DNA of 64,000 bases from Thiocapsa marina 5811 (GTDB taxonomy: Bacteria; Pseudomonadota; Gammaproteobacteria; Chromatiales; Chromatiaceae). Both the position numbers and the translations under genes were made by a program. Shown in pieces: positions 18,752 to 27,734 of the stretch (within the stretch, counting starts at the first letter, position 1; every line of letters begins with the position of its first letter). The notes under the pieces were generated by a model. It saw only the letters and a list, made by a program, of their open reading frames with translations, ran no database searches and had not been told where the DNA came from. The stretch lies in contig NZ_AFWV01000004.1 of the NCBI RefSeq assembly GCF_000223985.1, positions 1 through 64,000 on the forward strand, in the 5' to 3' direction.

Positions 18752-19423
18752 TCATCCCGGCAGGCGCCCCGAGACGGCCAGATGGCGGTCGCTGACCACG
18801 CCGACCTCGAGCCCGTCGAGCCCCGCGGCGGCCAGCTGCTCGGCGACCTCCGCCGGCTCGAAGGCCGCGAAGAGCGAGTTGCGGAAGTCATCGCGCAGGA
18901 CCTTCGGCTCGCCGTCGGCATAGGTCGCCACCAACGCCTCGACCCAACCGGCGGAGGCCGGGCGCATCAGGTCCATGATCAGCACCAAGGCACCGGGCTT
19001 GCCGGTCTCGATCAGTGTCCGCCACAAGACCTGCGGGTCGTGCAGATGGTGCAGCAGGCTGTTGGAAATGATCAGATCATAGCCGCCCCGTTCCAGGGCC
19101 GCGGAGGGGATTTGATCGCGGATCAGTCGACACCGCTTGGCTACGCCGGGCAGCGCATCGAGCGCGGCTCGGGCGAGATCGAGCATGGGTTGGGATCCGT
19201 CGAGCGCATCGCAGGAGGCTTTGGGCCAGGCGCGCAGGAAGCGGATGCTGATGTCCGCCGGCCCGCAGCCCAGATCGAGCACCCGCGCGCCGTCGAGCGG
19301 ACCGGGATCGAGCCGGCGCAGCAGGTCGATGAAGAGCGTGTTGGACTCGTTGAAATCCGCCTGGGCGTAGGCGAGCGCCTGCTCCTGCGTGTCCATCAGC
19401 TCGGGCTCGGGACGGCGTTTCAT
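18752..19423 (-). CDS. Class I SAM-dependent methyltransferase
   Basis: The 223-residue protein has SAM motif I ([15 protein letters not shown]), an acidic residue after strand 2 ([15 protein letters not shown]) and the post-motif [16 protein letters not shown], typical of small-molecule class I methyltransferases. It overlaps the lysA stop by 4 bp (ATGA) and runs into dapF, so it is translated with the lysine genes. This insertion between lysA and dapF is not part of the canonical lptM–lysA–dapF order. The substrate is unknown. Confidence 0.88.
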   Translation of the reverse strand: MKRRPEPELMDTQEQALAYAQADFNESNTLFIDLLRRLDPGPLDGARVLDLGCGPADISIRFLRAWPKASCDALDGSQPMLDLARAALDALPGVAKRCRLIRDQIPSAALERGGYDLIISNSLLHHLHDPQVLWRTLIETGKPGALVLIMDLMRPASAGWVEALVATYADGEPKVLRDDFRNSLFAAFEPAEVAEQLAAAGLDGLEVGVVSDRHLAVSGRLPG

Positions 19424-20670
19424 GACGGCAGAACGGACTCCCCTGCGTAAAGGCTCGCGACGGTCTCGCGCTCGCGCACCAGATGCACTTGATCGCCGTC
19501 GACCATGACCTCGGGTACGCGCGGGCGGCTATTGTAATTCGAGCTCATGGTGAAGCCGTAGGCACCCGAGCCGCGCACGGCGAGCAGATCGCCCTCGCGC
19601 AACGCGAGCTGGCGGCCCTTGCCGAGGAAGTCGCCGGTCTCGCAGACCGGGCCGACCAGATCATAGCGGGCCGGCTCGGCCTCGGTGTCGTGGATCACCG
19701 GCACGATGTCCTGAACGGCCTGATAGAGCGCGGGCCGTACCAAGTCGTTCATCGCCGCGTCCAGGATCGCGAAGTGACGCGTGCCGTTCTCCTTGAGATA
19801 TTCCACGCGGGTCAGCAGCACGCCGGCGTTGCCGGCGATGGCGCGGCCCGGCTCTAAGAGGATCTCGTAGGGGCGATCGCCGAGCTGGTAGCTCATGGCC
19901 GCGGCATAGGCGGCGGGTTCCGGGGGATGCTCTTCGGTGTAGCGGATGCCGAGTCCGCCGCCGATGTCGAGATGCGCGATCGGGATGCCGATCTCGCCGA
20001 GCCGCTCGGCCAGGGTCAGCACGCGCCCGAGCGCGTCGATGAAGGGGGCCAGATCCGTGAGCTGCGACCCGATATGACAGTCGATACCGGTCACCCGCAG
20101 GTTCGGCAGGGCCGCGGCCCGGACATAGACCTCCTCCGCCGCGTGGATGTCGATCCCGAACTTGTTCTCCTTCAGGCCGGTGGCGATGTAGGGGTGGGTC
20201 TGGGCGTCGACGTCGGGATTCACCCGCAGCGACACGGGCGCAACCACACCCATCTCCTCGGCGATGCGATCGAGCCGGATCAGCTCGGACTCCGACTCGA
20301 CGTTGAAGCAGCGAATGCCGACCTCCAAGGCGAAGCGGATCTCGTCCTCGCGCTTGCCGACCCCGGAGAAGATCACCTTGGCCGGGTCGCCCCCGGCAGC
20401 GAGCACGCGCTCGAGCTCGCCGAGCGAGACGATGTCGAACCCCGAGCCCAGGCGCGCCAGGACGTTCAGCACCGCCAGATTGGAGTTGGCCTTGACGGCG
20501 AAGCAGACCAGGTGCGGATGATCGCGGAAGGCGCGGTCGAAGGCGCGCCAATGGCGCTCCAGCGTCGCACGGGAATAGACATAACAGGGCGTACCGAAAC
20601 GCGCGGCGATGTCGGCGAGCGGGACATCCTCGGCGTAGAGGACATCGTCGCGATAATTGAAGTGATCCAT
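19420..20670 (-). CDS. lysA: Diaminopimelate decarboxylase
   Basis: PLP-dependent enzyme making L-lysine from meso-diaminopimelate. The PLP lysine is in VCFAVKANSN near residue 60, and other family motifs are HIGSQLTDLAPF, the glycine loop DIGGGLGIRY, EPGRAIAGNAG and the substrate-specificity motif CETGDFLGKGR near residue 345. At 416 residues it is normal length. It is the second gene after lptM (48-bp gap) and overlaps the methyltransferase gene. Confidence 0.97.
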   Translation of the reverse strand: MDHFNYRDDVLYAEDVPLADIAARFGTPCYVYSRATLERHWRAFDRAFRDHPHLVCFAVKANSNLAVLNVLARLGSGFDIVSLGELERVLAAGGDPAKVIFSGVGKREDEIRFALEVGIRCFNVESESELIRLDRIAEEMGVVAPVSLRVNPDVDAQTHPYIATGLKENKFGIDIHAAEEVYVRAAALPNLRVTGIDCHIGSQLTDLAPFIDALGRVLTLAERLGEIGIPIAHLDIGGGLGIRYTEEHPPEPAAYAAAMSYQLGDRPYEILLEPGRAIAGNAGVLLTRVEYLKENGTRHFAILDAAMNDLVRPALYQAVQDIVPVIHDTEAEPARYDLVGPVCETGDFLGKGRQLALREGDLLAVRGSGAYGFTMSSNYNSRPRVPEVMVDGDQVHLVRERETVASLYAGESVLPS

Positions 20671-20718
20671 GCGGTCTCGGGAGGCTCTCGGCTTGAGGTG
20701 ATTTTGGGGGCGATCCGG

Positions 20719-20928
20719 CTAGGGTCGGTCGGGAGTCGCGCTCGATTCGGGAGGTGCAACGGGTGCGTTCGGGACATCGGAGCCGATATCGGCCGCGGAC
20801 GCCGGAACCTCGACGACCGGCGGCTCGGGCAGATAGAGCGGGCCCTTCTGACCGCAGGCCCCGATCATACTCGCGATGCCCAGCACGGTGACGAGGAGGT
20901 AGAAGGCTGTTCTGGCCCAGCAGTGCAT
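20719..20928 (-). CDS. lptM: LPS translocon maturation lipoprotein LptM (YifL)
   Basis: A 69-residue lipoprotein with a hydrophobic signal (FYLLVTVLGIASMIGAC), lipobox IGAC, and the signature CGQKGPLYLP directly after the acylated cysteine. In E. coli LptM helps LptD fold and form its disulfides in the LPS export translocon. The remaining tail is Pro/Ala/Ser rich and of low complexity. Its place immediately upstream of lysA matches the conserved gammaproteobacterial arrangement. Confidence 0.92.
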   Translation of the reverse strand: MHCWARTAFYLLVTVLGIASMIGACGQKGPLYLPEPPVVEVPASAADIGSDVPNAPVAPPESSATPDRP

Positions 20929-20976
20929 GCGTGCCTCGTTTGGGTCGGTCCCATGACGATCCGGAGTATAACCGGA

Positions 20977-21026
20977 CTTGATCTCGGTCGGGCGGCTCCC
21001 GCGGGAGGCGCCCGACCGAGATCAAG
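20977..21026. repeat. 50-bp near-perfect palindrome upstream of lptM
   Basis: CTTGATCTCGGTCGGGCG and its exact reverse complement flank CTCCCGCGGGAG, itself a palindrome. The only interruption is a G·G pair at 20995/21008. As RNA it would form one continuous stem. It ends about 50 bp before the lptM ATG and is followed by a second inverted-repeat pair. Confidence 0.9.
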
Positions 21027-21027
21027 C

Positions 21028-21151
21028 TGATTGAAACCTGGCGTGGTGCAACGGTCGGAGTGGATATCCTCGGTAGATTTGGTGCGGTTCCTTCGTCACC
21101 GTACCCGACTGCTCGGACAGGGGGCGTCGGGTGACGCAAAGGTTTCAATCA
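21028..21151. repeat. 124-bp segment with 12-bp terminal inverted repeats
   Basis: TGATTGAAACCT (21028–21039) and AGGTTTCAATCA (21140–21151) are perfect inverted repeats enclosing about 100 bp of non-coding sequence. This resembles a small non-autonomous element. No target duplication is obvious. Confidence 0.65.
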
Positions 21152-21332
21152 CCGGGGACTTGACACGCGTGTCTTGCGGGCACCCTTGACGGCACGGTAA
21201 GTCGACTCTACGCCCTCGCGTGGCGCGGAGCGCCGGGGAGCGGTATGCCACCGCAGGAGCGATATCGCGAGCGCATCGGGTCGGGTGGCCGGCCTCATGA
21301 CCGTGCTCCGATCGGTCGCATCCGCGAGGCGC

Positions 21333-22169
21333 TCAGCGTGTCTCGGTTGCTTTCGCGGTCTCGGGCACAACCCGGAAACGCGCGGCAGTCGCGCCATCCT
21401 CGGTCGTCAGCCAGAGCTGCTCGCCCTCGATGCGGTAGCCTCGCACCATCCCGAGCGCCGCGGCATAGGCCGCTGCCTGCTCGGCAACCGCCTGCGGACC
21501 CCGGCAGGCCATGCGGGTGGTGGCGATGGGTCCGATCATGAGTCGACCCTCGTCGGAGGTGTAGCCGCTCATATAGCGGTTGCAGCCGTCGGAGCCGGAG
21601 AGTGTGCCCTCCGCGGTGAGGGTCAGGGTGATCTCGGTGCCCTTCACCATGGAGACCAGCGCCTGCTTGCCGTTGTTGTACGTCTCCAGGCGCCAGGTGA
21701 CGCCGACCAAGGGGGTCTCGGTCAGCGTTTCGAGCAGAATCAAGACGGCGCCCTCGGCATCGAGCAGCTCCAGTGTCTGGCCGGCTTGTCGAAATCCGGC
21801 CACGGCGGCGAGATGCGTCGTGATCGCCTGCTCCAGAGCCATCAACGACTCCTCGCAGGCCATCATGGTCATGGCCATCCGCGGGTCGATCGTCAGGCGA
21901 TCGTCCTCGAGGGTGTAGCCGCCGGAGAAGCTGTTGCACCCCAGGGTGCCGGAGACACGACCCTCGGCGAAGGTGAGTCGCGGCGGCACATCGCGGGGCT
22001 CGATGGAGACGAGATCGGTGTCGGACCGGTAGGCGAGGATCCGCCACGCCGACGCGTCGATCGCGGGCGGGGCCGTCTCGGCGTTGCCCGCCGTCGGCGC
22101 GTCGGTCGCAAAGGACGGAACGACCGTGCCCATCAGGCCGAGAAGAACCAGGGTTCGAAGGGCTGACAT
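21333..22169 (-). CDS. Exported protein with two META/HslJ domains
   Basis: Starting at the ATG at 22169, the protein has a signal peptide (MSALRTLVLLGLMGTVVPSFA) and two META domains. The first holds GTLGCNSFSGGYTLEDDRLTI and MTMMACEESLMALEQ; the second, preceded by TWRLETYNNGKQ, holds GSDGCNRYMSGYTSDEGRL and IATTRMACRGPQAV. META/HslJ proteins are envelope proteins linked in E. coli to heat shock and novobiocin resistance; their activity is not known. Most family members have one domain, so this is a tandem duplication. The gene is monocistronic. Confidence 0.87.
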   Translation of the reverse strand: MSALRTLVLLGLMGTVVPSFATDAPTAGNAETAPPAIDASAWRILAYRSDTDLVSIEPRDVPPRLTFAEGRVSGTLGCNSFSGGYTLEDDRLTIDPRMAMTMMACEESLMALEQAITTHLAAVAGFRQAGQTLELLDAEGAVLILLETLTETPLVGVTWRLETYNNGKQALVSMVKGTEITLTLTAEGTLSGSDGCNRYMSGYTSDEGRLMIGPIATTRMACRGPQAVAEQAAAYAAALGMVRGYRIEGEQLWLTTEDGATAARFRVVPETAKATETR

Positions 22170-22536
22170 GCGCAAGATCCTCTTGATTTCGGTGGATTGG
22201 GACAGGGATTCGGCCATCGGTGCGGTCAACGCCGAGCACCGTTTGCGGCCTTGGAAGATACCCCGTCGATCGGACGAGTGGGGCGTCACCCCGGCAGTGT
22301 AAACCCGCCTGAAACACCTGCGGGACCGTCGCGGAAAAACTTAGCGGTAAACCCGAGCGAATCGCTTGAGCCCCGACCCGGAATCGGCTTAATCTCCGGG
22401 TTCGCCGGATCGGGCTCAAGGATCCCGGCTCATGAACCCCGTCCTGCAAGGGCAAGCCGGCAACACGATGTGCGAGGTGGATTCAATCCATGACAGGGCC
22501 AACGTCCGAGACGCCGACACGCACGGATCAACACCC

Positions 22537-23526
22537 ATGAGGACCGCGGCGCGCCGGTGTGCGCTCGGATGCCGAATCGTCGTGCTGTTGCTCGGAGCCG
22601 TCTTCGCCGCCTCGGCAGCGGCCATCTCCGACCCGCTCGGCTTGGAGGAGGCCCTGGAGGCCGCATCCGGCCACCCCCGCGTCGCGGCCTCGCCCGAGAT
22701 CGCCGATCTTCTGCCCCGGCGCCAATCGCTCTACTTGGATTGTCAGCGGCTGGCCTTTCGCAGCTCGAGCGTTGCCGACCCCGAGCGGAACCGACCGCTC
22801 GAACCCTTGATCAGTGCCCTGGACGCGCAACGGATCGAGATCATGGAGCGCTTCTTCGACGTGCTCCTCGCGGATCTGAGCTTCTCCACCGAGAGCGAGG
22901 CCATGGCGGTCGCCTACATCCAGTTCGACCGCGCTTCCGTGCGCAACGAGCTCGGGCAGATCTCGCCGCTGCGTGTCCTGGAGCTGGAGTCGGTCTATCA
23001 GGAGATTCTGCACCGCCGCTCCGCAAGCGAGATCAGCCAGCAGTTGACGCGCGCACTGCTCGCACAGGCGCTCGGCAATCCGGCCGATCTACCGCGAGAT
23101 CTACTGCAGCCGACCCTCTCGATGCCGCCCGAGCCCCCGCCGACCCTGGACACCGTCCTCGCCCGGGCGCTCGAGACCCCCGTCCTGCGCGACCTGATGG
23201 CTGGCCGCTCGCAGGCCGACCGGGAGCTGATCGAGATGGAGGTCCGCCAGCAGGTGCTGGAGCTGCTGCTGCGGCTGCGCGCATTGACCGCGGCCGAGCG
23301 CAACCTGCGCACCGAGTTGGCCTGGCGCGACCTGAAACTCGACGAAAGTCGCACACTCTACGAACAGGAGGTGACCGCCGACCTCGGCTATTCCATGAGT
23401 CAACAGACCCAGACCCGGCAGCAGAGCCAACGGGTGAGCTTTTGCCGCGCACTGGTGTGGGCGGAGCTCGAGGCCCTAGCCGGGCAGCCCCTCGCCGAAG
23501 CGGCAGACGGAGAAGAGAATCAATGA
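22537..23526 (+). CDS. Short TolC-like outer-membrane efflux protein
   Basis: The start at 22537 gives a signal peptide (ALGCRIVVLLLGAVFAASAAA) followed by a long alpha-helical protein rich in heptad leucines (LGQISPLRVLELESVYQEIL; RQQVLELLLRLRALTAAERNLRTEL). The spacing of helices, and LGLEEALEAASGHP just after the signal, resemble TolC-family proteins. At 329 residues it is much shorter than usual (about 420–480), so one hairpin may be shortened. It overlaps the next gene, a periplasmic adaptor, by 4 bp. The assignment to TolC is moderately supported. Confidence 0.7.
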   Translation: MRTAARRCALGCRIVVLLLGAVFAASAAAISDPLGLEEALEAASGHPRVAASPEIADLLPRRQSLYLDCQRLAFRSSSVADPERNRPLEPLISALDAQRIEIMERFFDVLLADLSFSTESEAMAVAYIQFDRASVRNELGQISPLRVLELESVYQEILHRRSASEISQQLTRALLAQALGNPADLPRDLLQPTLSMPPEPPPTLDTVLARALETPVLRDLMAGRSQADRELIEMEVRQQVLELLLRLRALTAAERNLRTELAWRDLKLDESRTLYEQEVTADLGYSMSQQTQTRQQSQRVSFCRALVWAELEALAGQPLAEAADGEENQ

Positions 23527-24296
23527 CGAAACAGGCGTGGTTCATCGCCCTCGGCGTGCTCATGCTCGCCACGGAAGCCTTCGCCGCCGAGGAGCTCAAA
23601 GGCTGGCTCGAATGGGTGCACGAGGTCGAGATGCGCGTGCTCGAAAACGGCGTGGTCGACGAGGTCCTCGTCAGCGCCGGTCAGCATGTCACGAAAGGTG
23701 ACCTCCTCTTGAGGATGGATCAGCGCGAAGCCCAAGCCCGGCTCCTCGAGGCGAAGGCGCGCGTCGCCCGAGCACGCGTGGAGACGGAGAAGGCCGGGCG
23801 CGATCTCACGCGCAGCCAAGAGCTGTTCGATCGCGGCTTGATCGCCATCGAAGAGCTTAAGGACGCCGAGCTTCAGCAGCTCGCCGCTTCAGCGGAGGAG
23901 GAGGCCGCGAAGGCGGCCGAGGCCACGGCCCAAGTCGCACTCGAGCACACCGAGCTGCGGGCCCCATTCGACGGGATCGTGGTCTCGCGCAAGGTCTGGA
24001 ACGGCGCCGTGATCTACAAGACGATCCAGCAGGAGCCCCTCATCGTGATCGCACCGGACGATCAAATGCTCGCCCGCGCCCTCGTGACCGCCGGCACGCT
24101 GCGGCGCTTCAAGCCGGGCCAGCCGGCACGCATCAAGATCAACGGGGCCATGCGCGACGGGCGTGTCTACAGCCTCGGTGTGCAGGCCGTACGTGTCGAG
24201 CTCGAAGGCGCCGTCTACTATCTCGACATCATCTTCGACCGGCGCCCCAACGAGCTGCTGCGGCCTTCCGAGACCGTGCAGATCGTGTTGCCCTGA
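23523..24296 (+). CDS. HlyD/RND-type periplasmic adaptor (membrane fusion) protein
   Basis: The 257-residue product has an N-terminal signal (WFIALGVLMLATEAFAAE), the first half of a lipoyl/barrel-sandwich domain (VLVSAGQHVTKGDLLLRMDQREAQARL), an alpha-hairpin coiled coil (TEKAGRDLTRSQELFDRGLIAIEEL), and the returning lipoyl half (HTELRAPFDGIVVSRKVWNG). Such adaptors bridge an inner-membrane pump and a TolC channel. The ATG overlaps the stop of the TolC-like gene (ATGA). No pump gene is adjacent: the next gene, priA, is convergent 12 bp away. Confidence 0.87.
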   Translation: MTKQAWFIALGVLMLATEAFAAEELKGWLEWVHEVEMRVLENGVVDEVLVSAGQHVTKGDLLLRMDQREAQARLLEAKARVARARVETEKAGRDLTRSQELFDRGLIAIEELKDAELQQLAASAEEEAAKAAEATAQVALEHTELRAPFDGIVVSRKVWNGAVIYKTIQQEPLIVIAPDDQMLARALVTAGTLRRFKPGQPARIKINGAMRDGRVYSLGVQAVRVELEGAVYYLDIIFDRRPNELLRPSETVQIVLP

Positions 24297-24308
24297 ACGC
24301 CTCGAACC

Positions 24309-26609
24309 TCAGCTCATATCCTGCGGATCCACGTCGAGCGACCAGCGCAGTCCTTTGCTTCTGGGTAAGGCGCGCAGTGCGACGCTCCAGCCGGCAAGAA
24401 ACCGCTGGAGCCGGGGGCGTTGTGGCGATTGGATCAGGAGCTGGGCGCGGTAACGCCCTCCGCGGCGCTCCATCGGGGCCGGGACCGGGCCGTAGCATTG
24501 CACTCCGGTCTCTGCGAGCCGTTCGGCCCGGCCTTCGGCAGCTTCCTCGGTATGGCCTTCTGCAAGCCCTTCTGCAATCAGGCGGGCCTGATTCAGGAAG
24601 GCCGATGCCGTCTCGGCGGCCGGGGCCTCGGCGCGCAGCAGGGCGAGATGGCTGAAGGGCGGCAGCTCGGCCTCGCGGCGCTCGGCAAGGGCCGTGGTCG
24701 CGAAGCCCGTGTATCCGTCGCGCAAGAGACTCTGAAGCAGCGGGTGCTCGGGGTGGCGGGTCTGGAGGACCACTCGTCCGGGGCGCTCGGCGCGTCCGGC
24801 GCGGCCGGTGACCTGTACGATCAGCTGCGCGGTGCGTTCCGGTGCGCGGAAGTCGCTTGCGTAGAGCGACTGGTCGAGATCCAGGATCCCGACCAGGGTC
24901 ACGCCGGGGAAGTCGTGCCCTTTGGCCAGCATTTGAGTGCCGAGCAGGATCTGCACCTCGCCGCGCCGGACCTCGTCGAGCAGGCGGGCCAGCTCGCCGC
25001 GGCGTCGGGTGGTGTCGCGGTCGAGCCGGGCGATGCCGACGCCCGGAAACAGAGGGCGCAGCTCCTCGTCGAGTCGCTCGGTGCCGCGTCCGAGCATGCG
25101 CAGATCCGTCCCTTTGCAGTCCGGGCAGGTGTCGGGCAGCGGCCGAGTCCAACCGCAGTGGTGACACCAGAGGCGTCGGCGAGCCAGATGGAGTGTGAGG
25201 CGCGCGTCGCAATGCGGGCATTCGCCGACCCAGCCGCAGGCGTGACAGGTGAGCACCGGGGCATAGCCGCGACGGTTCAGGAAGAGGAGGACCTGGTTGC
25301 CGGCGGCGATCTCGGTACGCATCTCTTCGCGCAGGACGGCCGAGAGGCCGGCCTGGAGCGGCTGATTGCGGATGTCCAACAACGATGTCCGCGGCGTGCA
25401 GGCCGCACCCGCGCGCTGCGGCAGACGCAGCCAGCCGTAGCGCTCGGTTTGGGCGTTGTTGAGCGTCTCGAGCGAGGGCGTCGCCGAGCCGAGCACGACC
25501 GGGCATCCGACCAGCTGGGCGCGTCGCACGGCGAGATCGCGTGCCGAGTAGCGGAAACCCTCCTGCTGTTTGAGCGAGGCGTCATGCTCCTCGTCGACCA
25601 GGATCAGGCCGAGCCGCGGCAGCGGCACGAATACCGCCGAGCGGGTCCCGAGCACGACGCCTGCGCGCCCGGAGGCGGCGCGGTGCCAGGCCCGCTCGCG
25701 GTCTCCGGCGGCGAGCCCGGAATGCAGGACGGCGGGCGGATCGGGCAGTCGTGAAGACAGGCGCTCGCGCAGCTGCGGGGTTAGGCCGATCTCGGGAACG
25801 ATCAGAAGGGTCTGTGCGCCGCGGGCGGCGGCGGCCTCGATCAGACGGATGTAGACCTCGGTCTTGCCGCTGCCGGTCACGCCGTCGAGCAGGAATGGGC
25901 TGAATCCGCCCAACCCGGCCGTGACACGACGAAGCGCTTCGGCCTGATCGGCATTGAGCTCGGGGCCGGGGCCGGCCGTGGCGCCGGGCGCAGGCGTGAC
26001 GGGCCCCGCCGCCGCGAGACGGCAGGTCTCGAGCAGGCCGCGCGCACGGAGGCTGCGCAGCGTTGCCGCACAGGGGCCAAGGCGTGCGTTCAGATCGGCT
26101 ACCGCGATCCCCTCGGGTCGGGATCTGAGCAGGGTCAGAAGCTCGCGCTGCTTCGGCGCCCGCCGCAATGTCTCGAGGTCCAGGGTCCGGCCGGCGACTG
26201 TCGCAGACACGCCGGGGACCTGCTCGTCCAGGATCGGTGTGGCTCGGCGCAGACGGGCGGGGAGTGCGCTGAAGAGGGCCTCGCCGATCGGCTGGCGGTA
26301 GTAGTCCGCCGCCCAGCGGATCAGGGTCAGGTCGGCTGCGCCCAAAACGGGACGTGCGTCGAGGAGGCGCTCGATCGTCTTCAGGCGAGCAGGATCTTGG
26401 TCGGAGGTGGCGCGCAGCTCGAGCAGGATGCCGACGCGCCGACCTTGGCCGAAGGGCACCAGCACGCGCTGACCGGGCAACAGTGACGGCGTTGCCGTGC
26501 AGCCGTCCGATGCCGGAGGAGGCGGCAGATAATCGAAGGCATCCATCAGCGGCGCGGCGACGGCGACACGCAGGATCGAGCCGGGCTTTTTGATCGATGC
26601 GGGCGGCAC
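24309..26609 (-). CDS. priA: Primosomal protein N' (PriA helicase)
   Basis: A 766-residue replication-restart helicase. The 3'-DNA-binding domain is N-terminal (VLVPFGQGRRVGILLEL). The helicase core has Walker A in DGVTGSGKTEVYIRLIE, the DEEH box in LILVDEEHDASLKQQEG, and motif III GSATPSLETL. A zinc-binding cysteine cluster follows (CHACGWVGECPHCDARL; WCHHCGW; CPDCKG), then motif V/VI (LVGILDLDQSLY; QVTGRAGRAERPG). The start codon is GTG. PriA recognises stalled forks and reloads DnaB. It is transcribed towards the HlyD-type gene with only 12 bp between stops. Confidence 0.96.
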   Translation of the reverse strand: MPPASIKKPGSILRVAVAAPLMDAFDYLPPPPASDGCTATPSLLPGQRVLVPFGQGRRVGILLELRATSDQDPARLKTIERLLDARPVLGAADLTLIRWAADYYRQPIGEALFSALPARLRRATPILDEQVPGVSATVAGRTLDLETLRRAPKQRELLTLLRSRPEGIAVADLNARLGPCAATLRSLRARGLLETCRLAAAGPVTPAPGATAGPGPELNADQAEALRRVTAGLGGFSPFLLDGVTGSGKTEVYIRLIEAAAARGAQTLLIVPEIGLTPQLRERLSSRLPDPPAVLHSGLAAGDRERAWHRAASGRAGVVLGTRSAVFVPLPRLGLILVDEEHDASLKQQEGFRYSARDLAVRRAQLVGCPVVLGSATPSLETLNNAQTERYGWLRLPQRAGAACTPRTSLLDIRNQPLQAGLSAVLREEMRTEIAAGNQVLLFLNRRGYAPVLTCHACGWVGECPHCDARLTLHLARRRLWCHHCGWTRPLPDTCPDCKGTDLRMLGRGTERLDEELRPLFPGVGIARLDRDTTRRRGELARLLDEVRRGEVQILLGTQMLAKGHDFPGVTLVGILDLDQSLYASDFRAPERTAQLIVQVTGRAGRAERPGRVVLQTRHPEHPLLQSLLRDGYTGFATTALAERREAELPPFSHLALLRAEAPAAETASAFLNQARLIAEGLAEGHTEEAAEGRAERLAETGVQCYGPVPAPMERRGGRYRAQLLIQSPQRPRLQRFLAGWSVALRALPRSKGLRWSLDVDPQDMS

Positions 26610-27061
26610 GTTGGTTGAGCGCTGTTTTCCGAGAAGGGTTCCGAGGCGGCTGTCTTCAGATTAGACGCGGGACGTCCATGCTTGGCTAGAAAACGCCGGC
26701 AATCACTTGTCGTGGAACATGAAACCCGAGCAATTCACAGTTTCTGTGGATAAGTCTGGGGATGACGGGTGTAAAGCCGACGCGAGCACGCGTCATTGTT
26801 ACGGTTCTGTTCGTTTGGAAACTTTTTAGCCAATGTGTAAACATGTTTTTAATCAGTAAGTTGATTATTGCCATGGTGTCTCGTCCGGGGGCCACGAATC
26901 TACGCCGAGCGCCTTTGCGGATCCGGACGGCGGCTGTGAATGATCAGTGGGTTAAGGCGCGGTCTTGCAGAGGGTCGATCGCATAACCGCATGACGGCGA
27001 CGGCTTGCGCGCGAAGGTCAACTGTGTATCATGCTCGCAAATTCCGAGCCGTAACGCCGCT
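26610..27061. other. AT-richer 450-bp intergenic region
   Basis: Lies between divergent priA and the HNH gene. It contains one perfect DnaA-box-like 9-mer, TGTGGATAA, at 26745–26753, preceded by a small inverted repeat (CACAG-TTT-CTGTG). The stretch 26790–26880 is unusually AT-rich for this window. No gene is supported. A single DnaA box is not enough to call an origin. Confidence 0.6.
27005..27032 (+). promoter_or_regulatory. Candidate sigma-70 promoter for the HNH gene
   Basis: TTGCGC (27005–27010) and TATCAT (27027–27032) are separated by 16 bp and lie about 30 bp upstream of the ATG at 27062. The match to consensus is moderate. Confidence 0.4.
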
Positions 27062-27691
27062 ATGTTGTCACTGACTCAGCAGGTACTGCGAACGGATTTG
27101 GCGGGTATGCCGATGGAATGGATAGACTACCGGGTTGCCGCTCGGCTGTATTTCCTCGGGCAGGTGGCCTATGCCTGCGGGGATGCCTTGTTCGAGCTGC
27201 GCGGCGGTATCAATTCCAGCACTCACCGACAGAGTCGCTTGGCGATCCACTCCATCATCGCGACCTACGGGACGCATCACGCCCTGAACAAGCTTCAGGA
27301 CGATTATGCACCGCCCCTGTCGAACCGCACCCTCTTTCATCGCGACGACCATATGTGCATGTATTGCGGCAGTCGCTTCTCGGGGCGTCATCTGTCGCGC
27401 GATCACGTGCGCCCCACCAGTCGCGGCGGCAAGGATGTCTGGAACAACGTCGTGACCGCCTGCGTACGGTGCAACAACTTCAAGGCAGGGCGAACGCCCG
27501 AGGCGGCCGGCATGGAGTTGTTGGCGGTACCCTTCACGCCGACGCATGCCGAGTACATCTTCCTGATGGGGCGCCACGTCTTGGCGGATCAGATGGCCTT
27601 CCTGCGCGCCCACTTTCCGCGCTCGAGTCCCCTGCATCGGCGTATCGCTCGGGCTGTCGACGAGACCCCGATGAACGACACGGCTGCGTGA
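27062..27691 (+). CDS. HNH endonuclease family protein
   Basis: Starting at the ATG at 27062, the 209-residue protein contains a complete HNH nuclease module near residues 97–140: MCMYCGSRFSGRHLSRDHVRP, then TSRGGKDVWNNVV and ACVRCNNFKAGRTPEAAG. This provides the zinc-binding CxxC pairs, the catalytic histidine (RDH) and the asparagine. The N-terminal hundred residues (IDYRVAARLYFLGQVAYACG) are seen with this class of stand-alone HNH proteins. No mobile-element partner is adjacent, so it is probably a chromosomal DNA-processing or defence protein of unknown target. Confidence 0.87.
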   Translation: MLSLTQQVLRTDLAGMPMEWIDYRVAARLYFLGQVAYACGDALFELRGGINSSTHRQSRLAIHSIIATYGTHHALNKLQDDYAPPLSNRTLFHRDDHMCMYCGSRFSGRHLSRDHVRPTSRGGKDVWNNVVTACVRCNNFKAGRTPEAAGMELLAVPFTPTHAEYIFLMGRHVLADQMAFLRAHFPRSSPLHRRIARAVDETPMNDTAA

Positions 27692-27734
27692 GCCCGCCGC
27701 GTGAGCCTGCCGTATGGCGGGGACATCGATCCGG

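Noticed and set aside
21295-22455. A 386-codon minus-strand frame overlapping the META protein
   Set aside because: The alternative frame at 21333–22169 has a signal peptide and two META domains; this one is an Arg/Pro-rich shadow.
26745-26753. DnaA box TGTGGATAA as evidence for a replication origin
   Set aside because: Only one box is present, with no cluster, no AT-rich 13-mers, and neither dnaA nor dnaN nearby.
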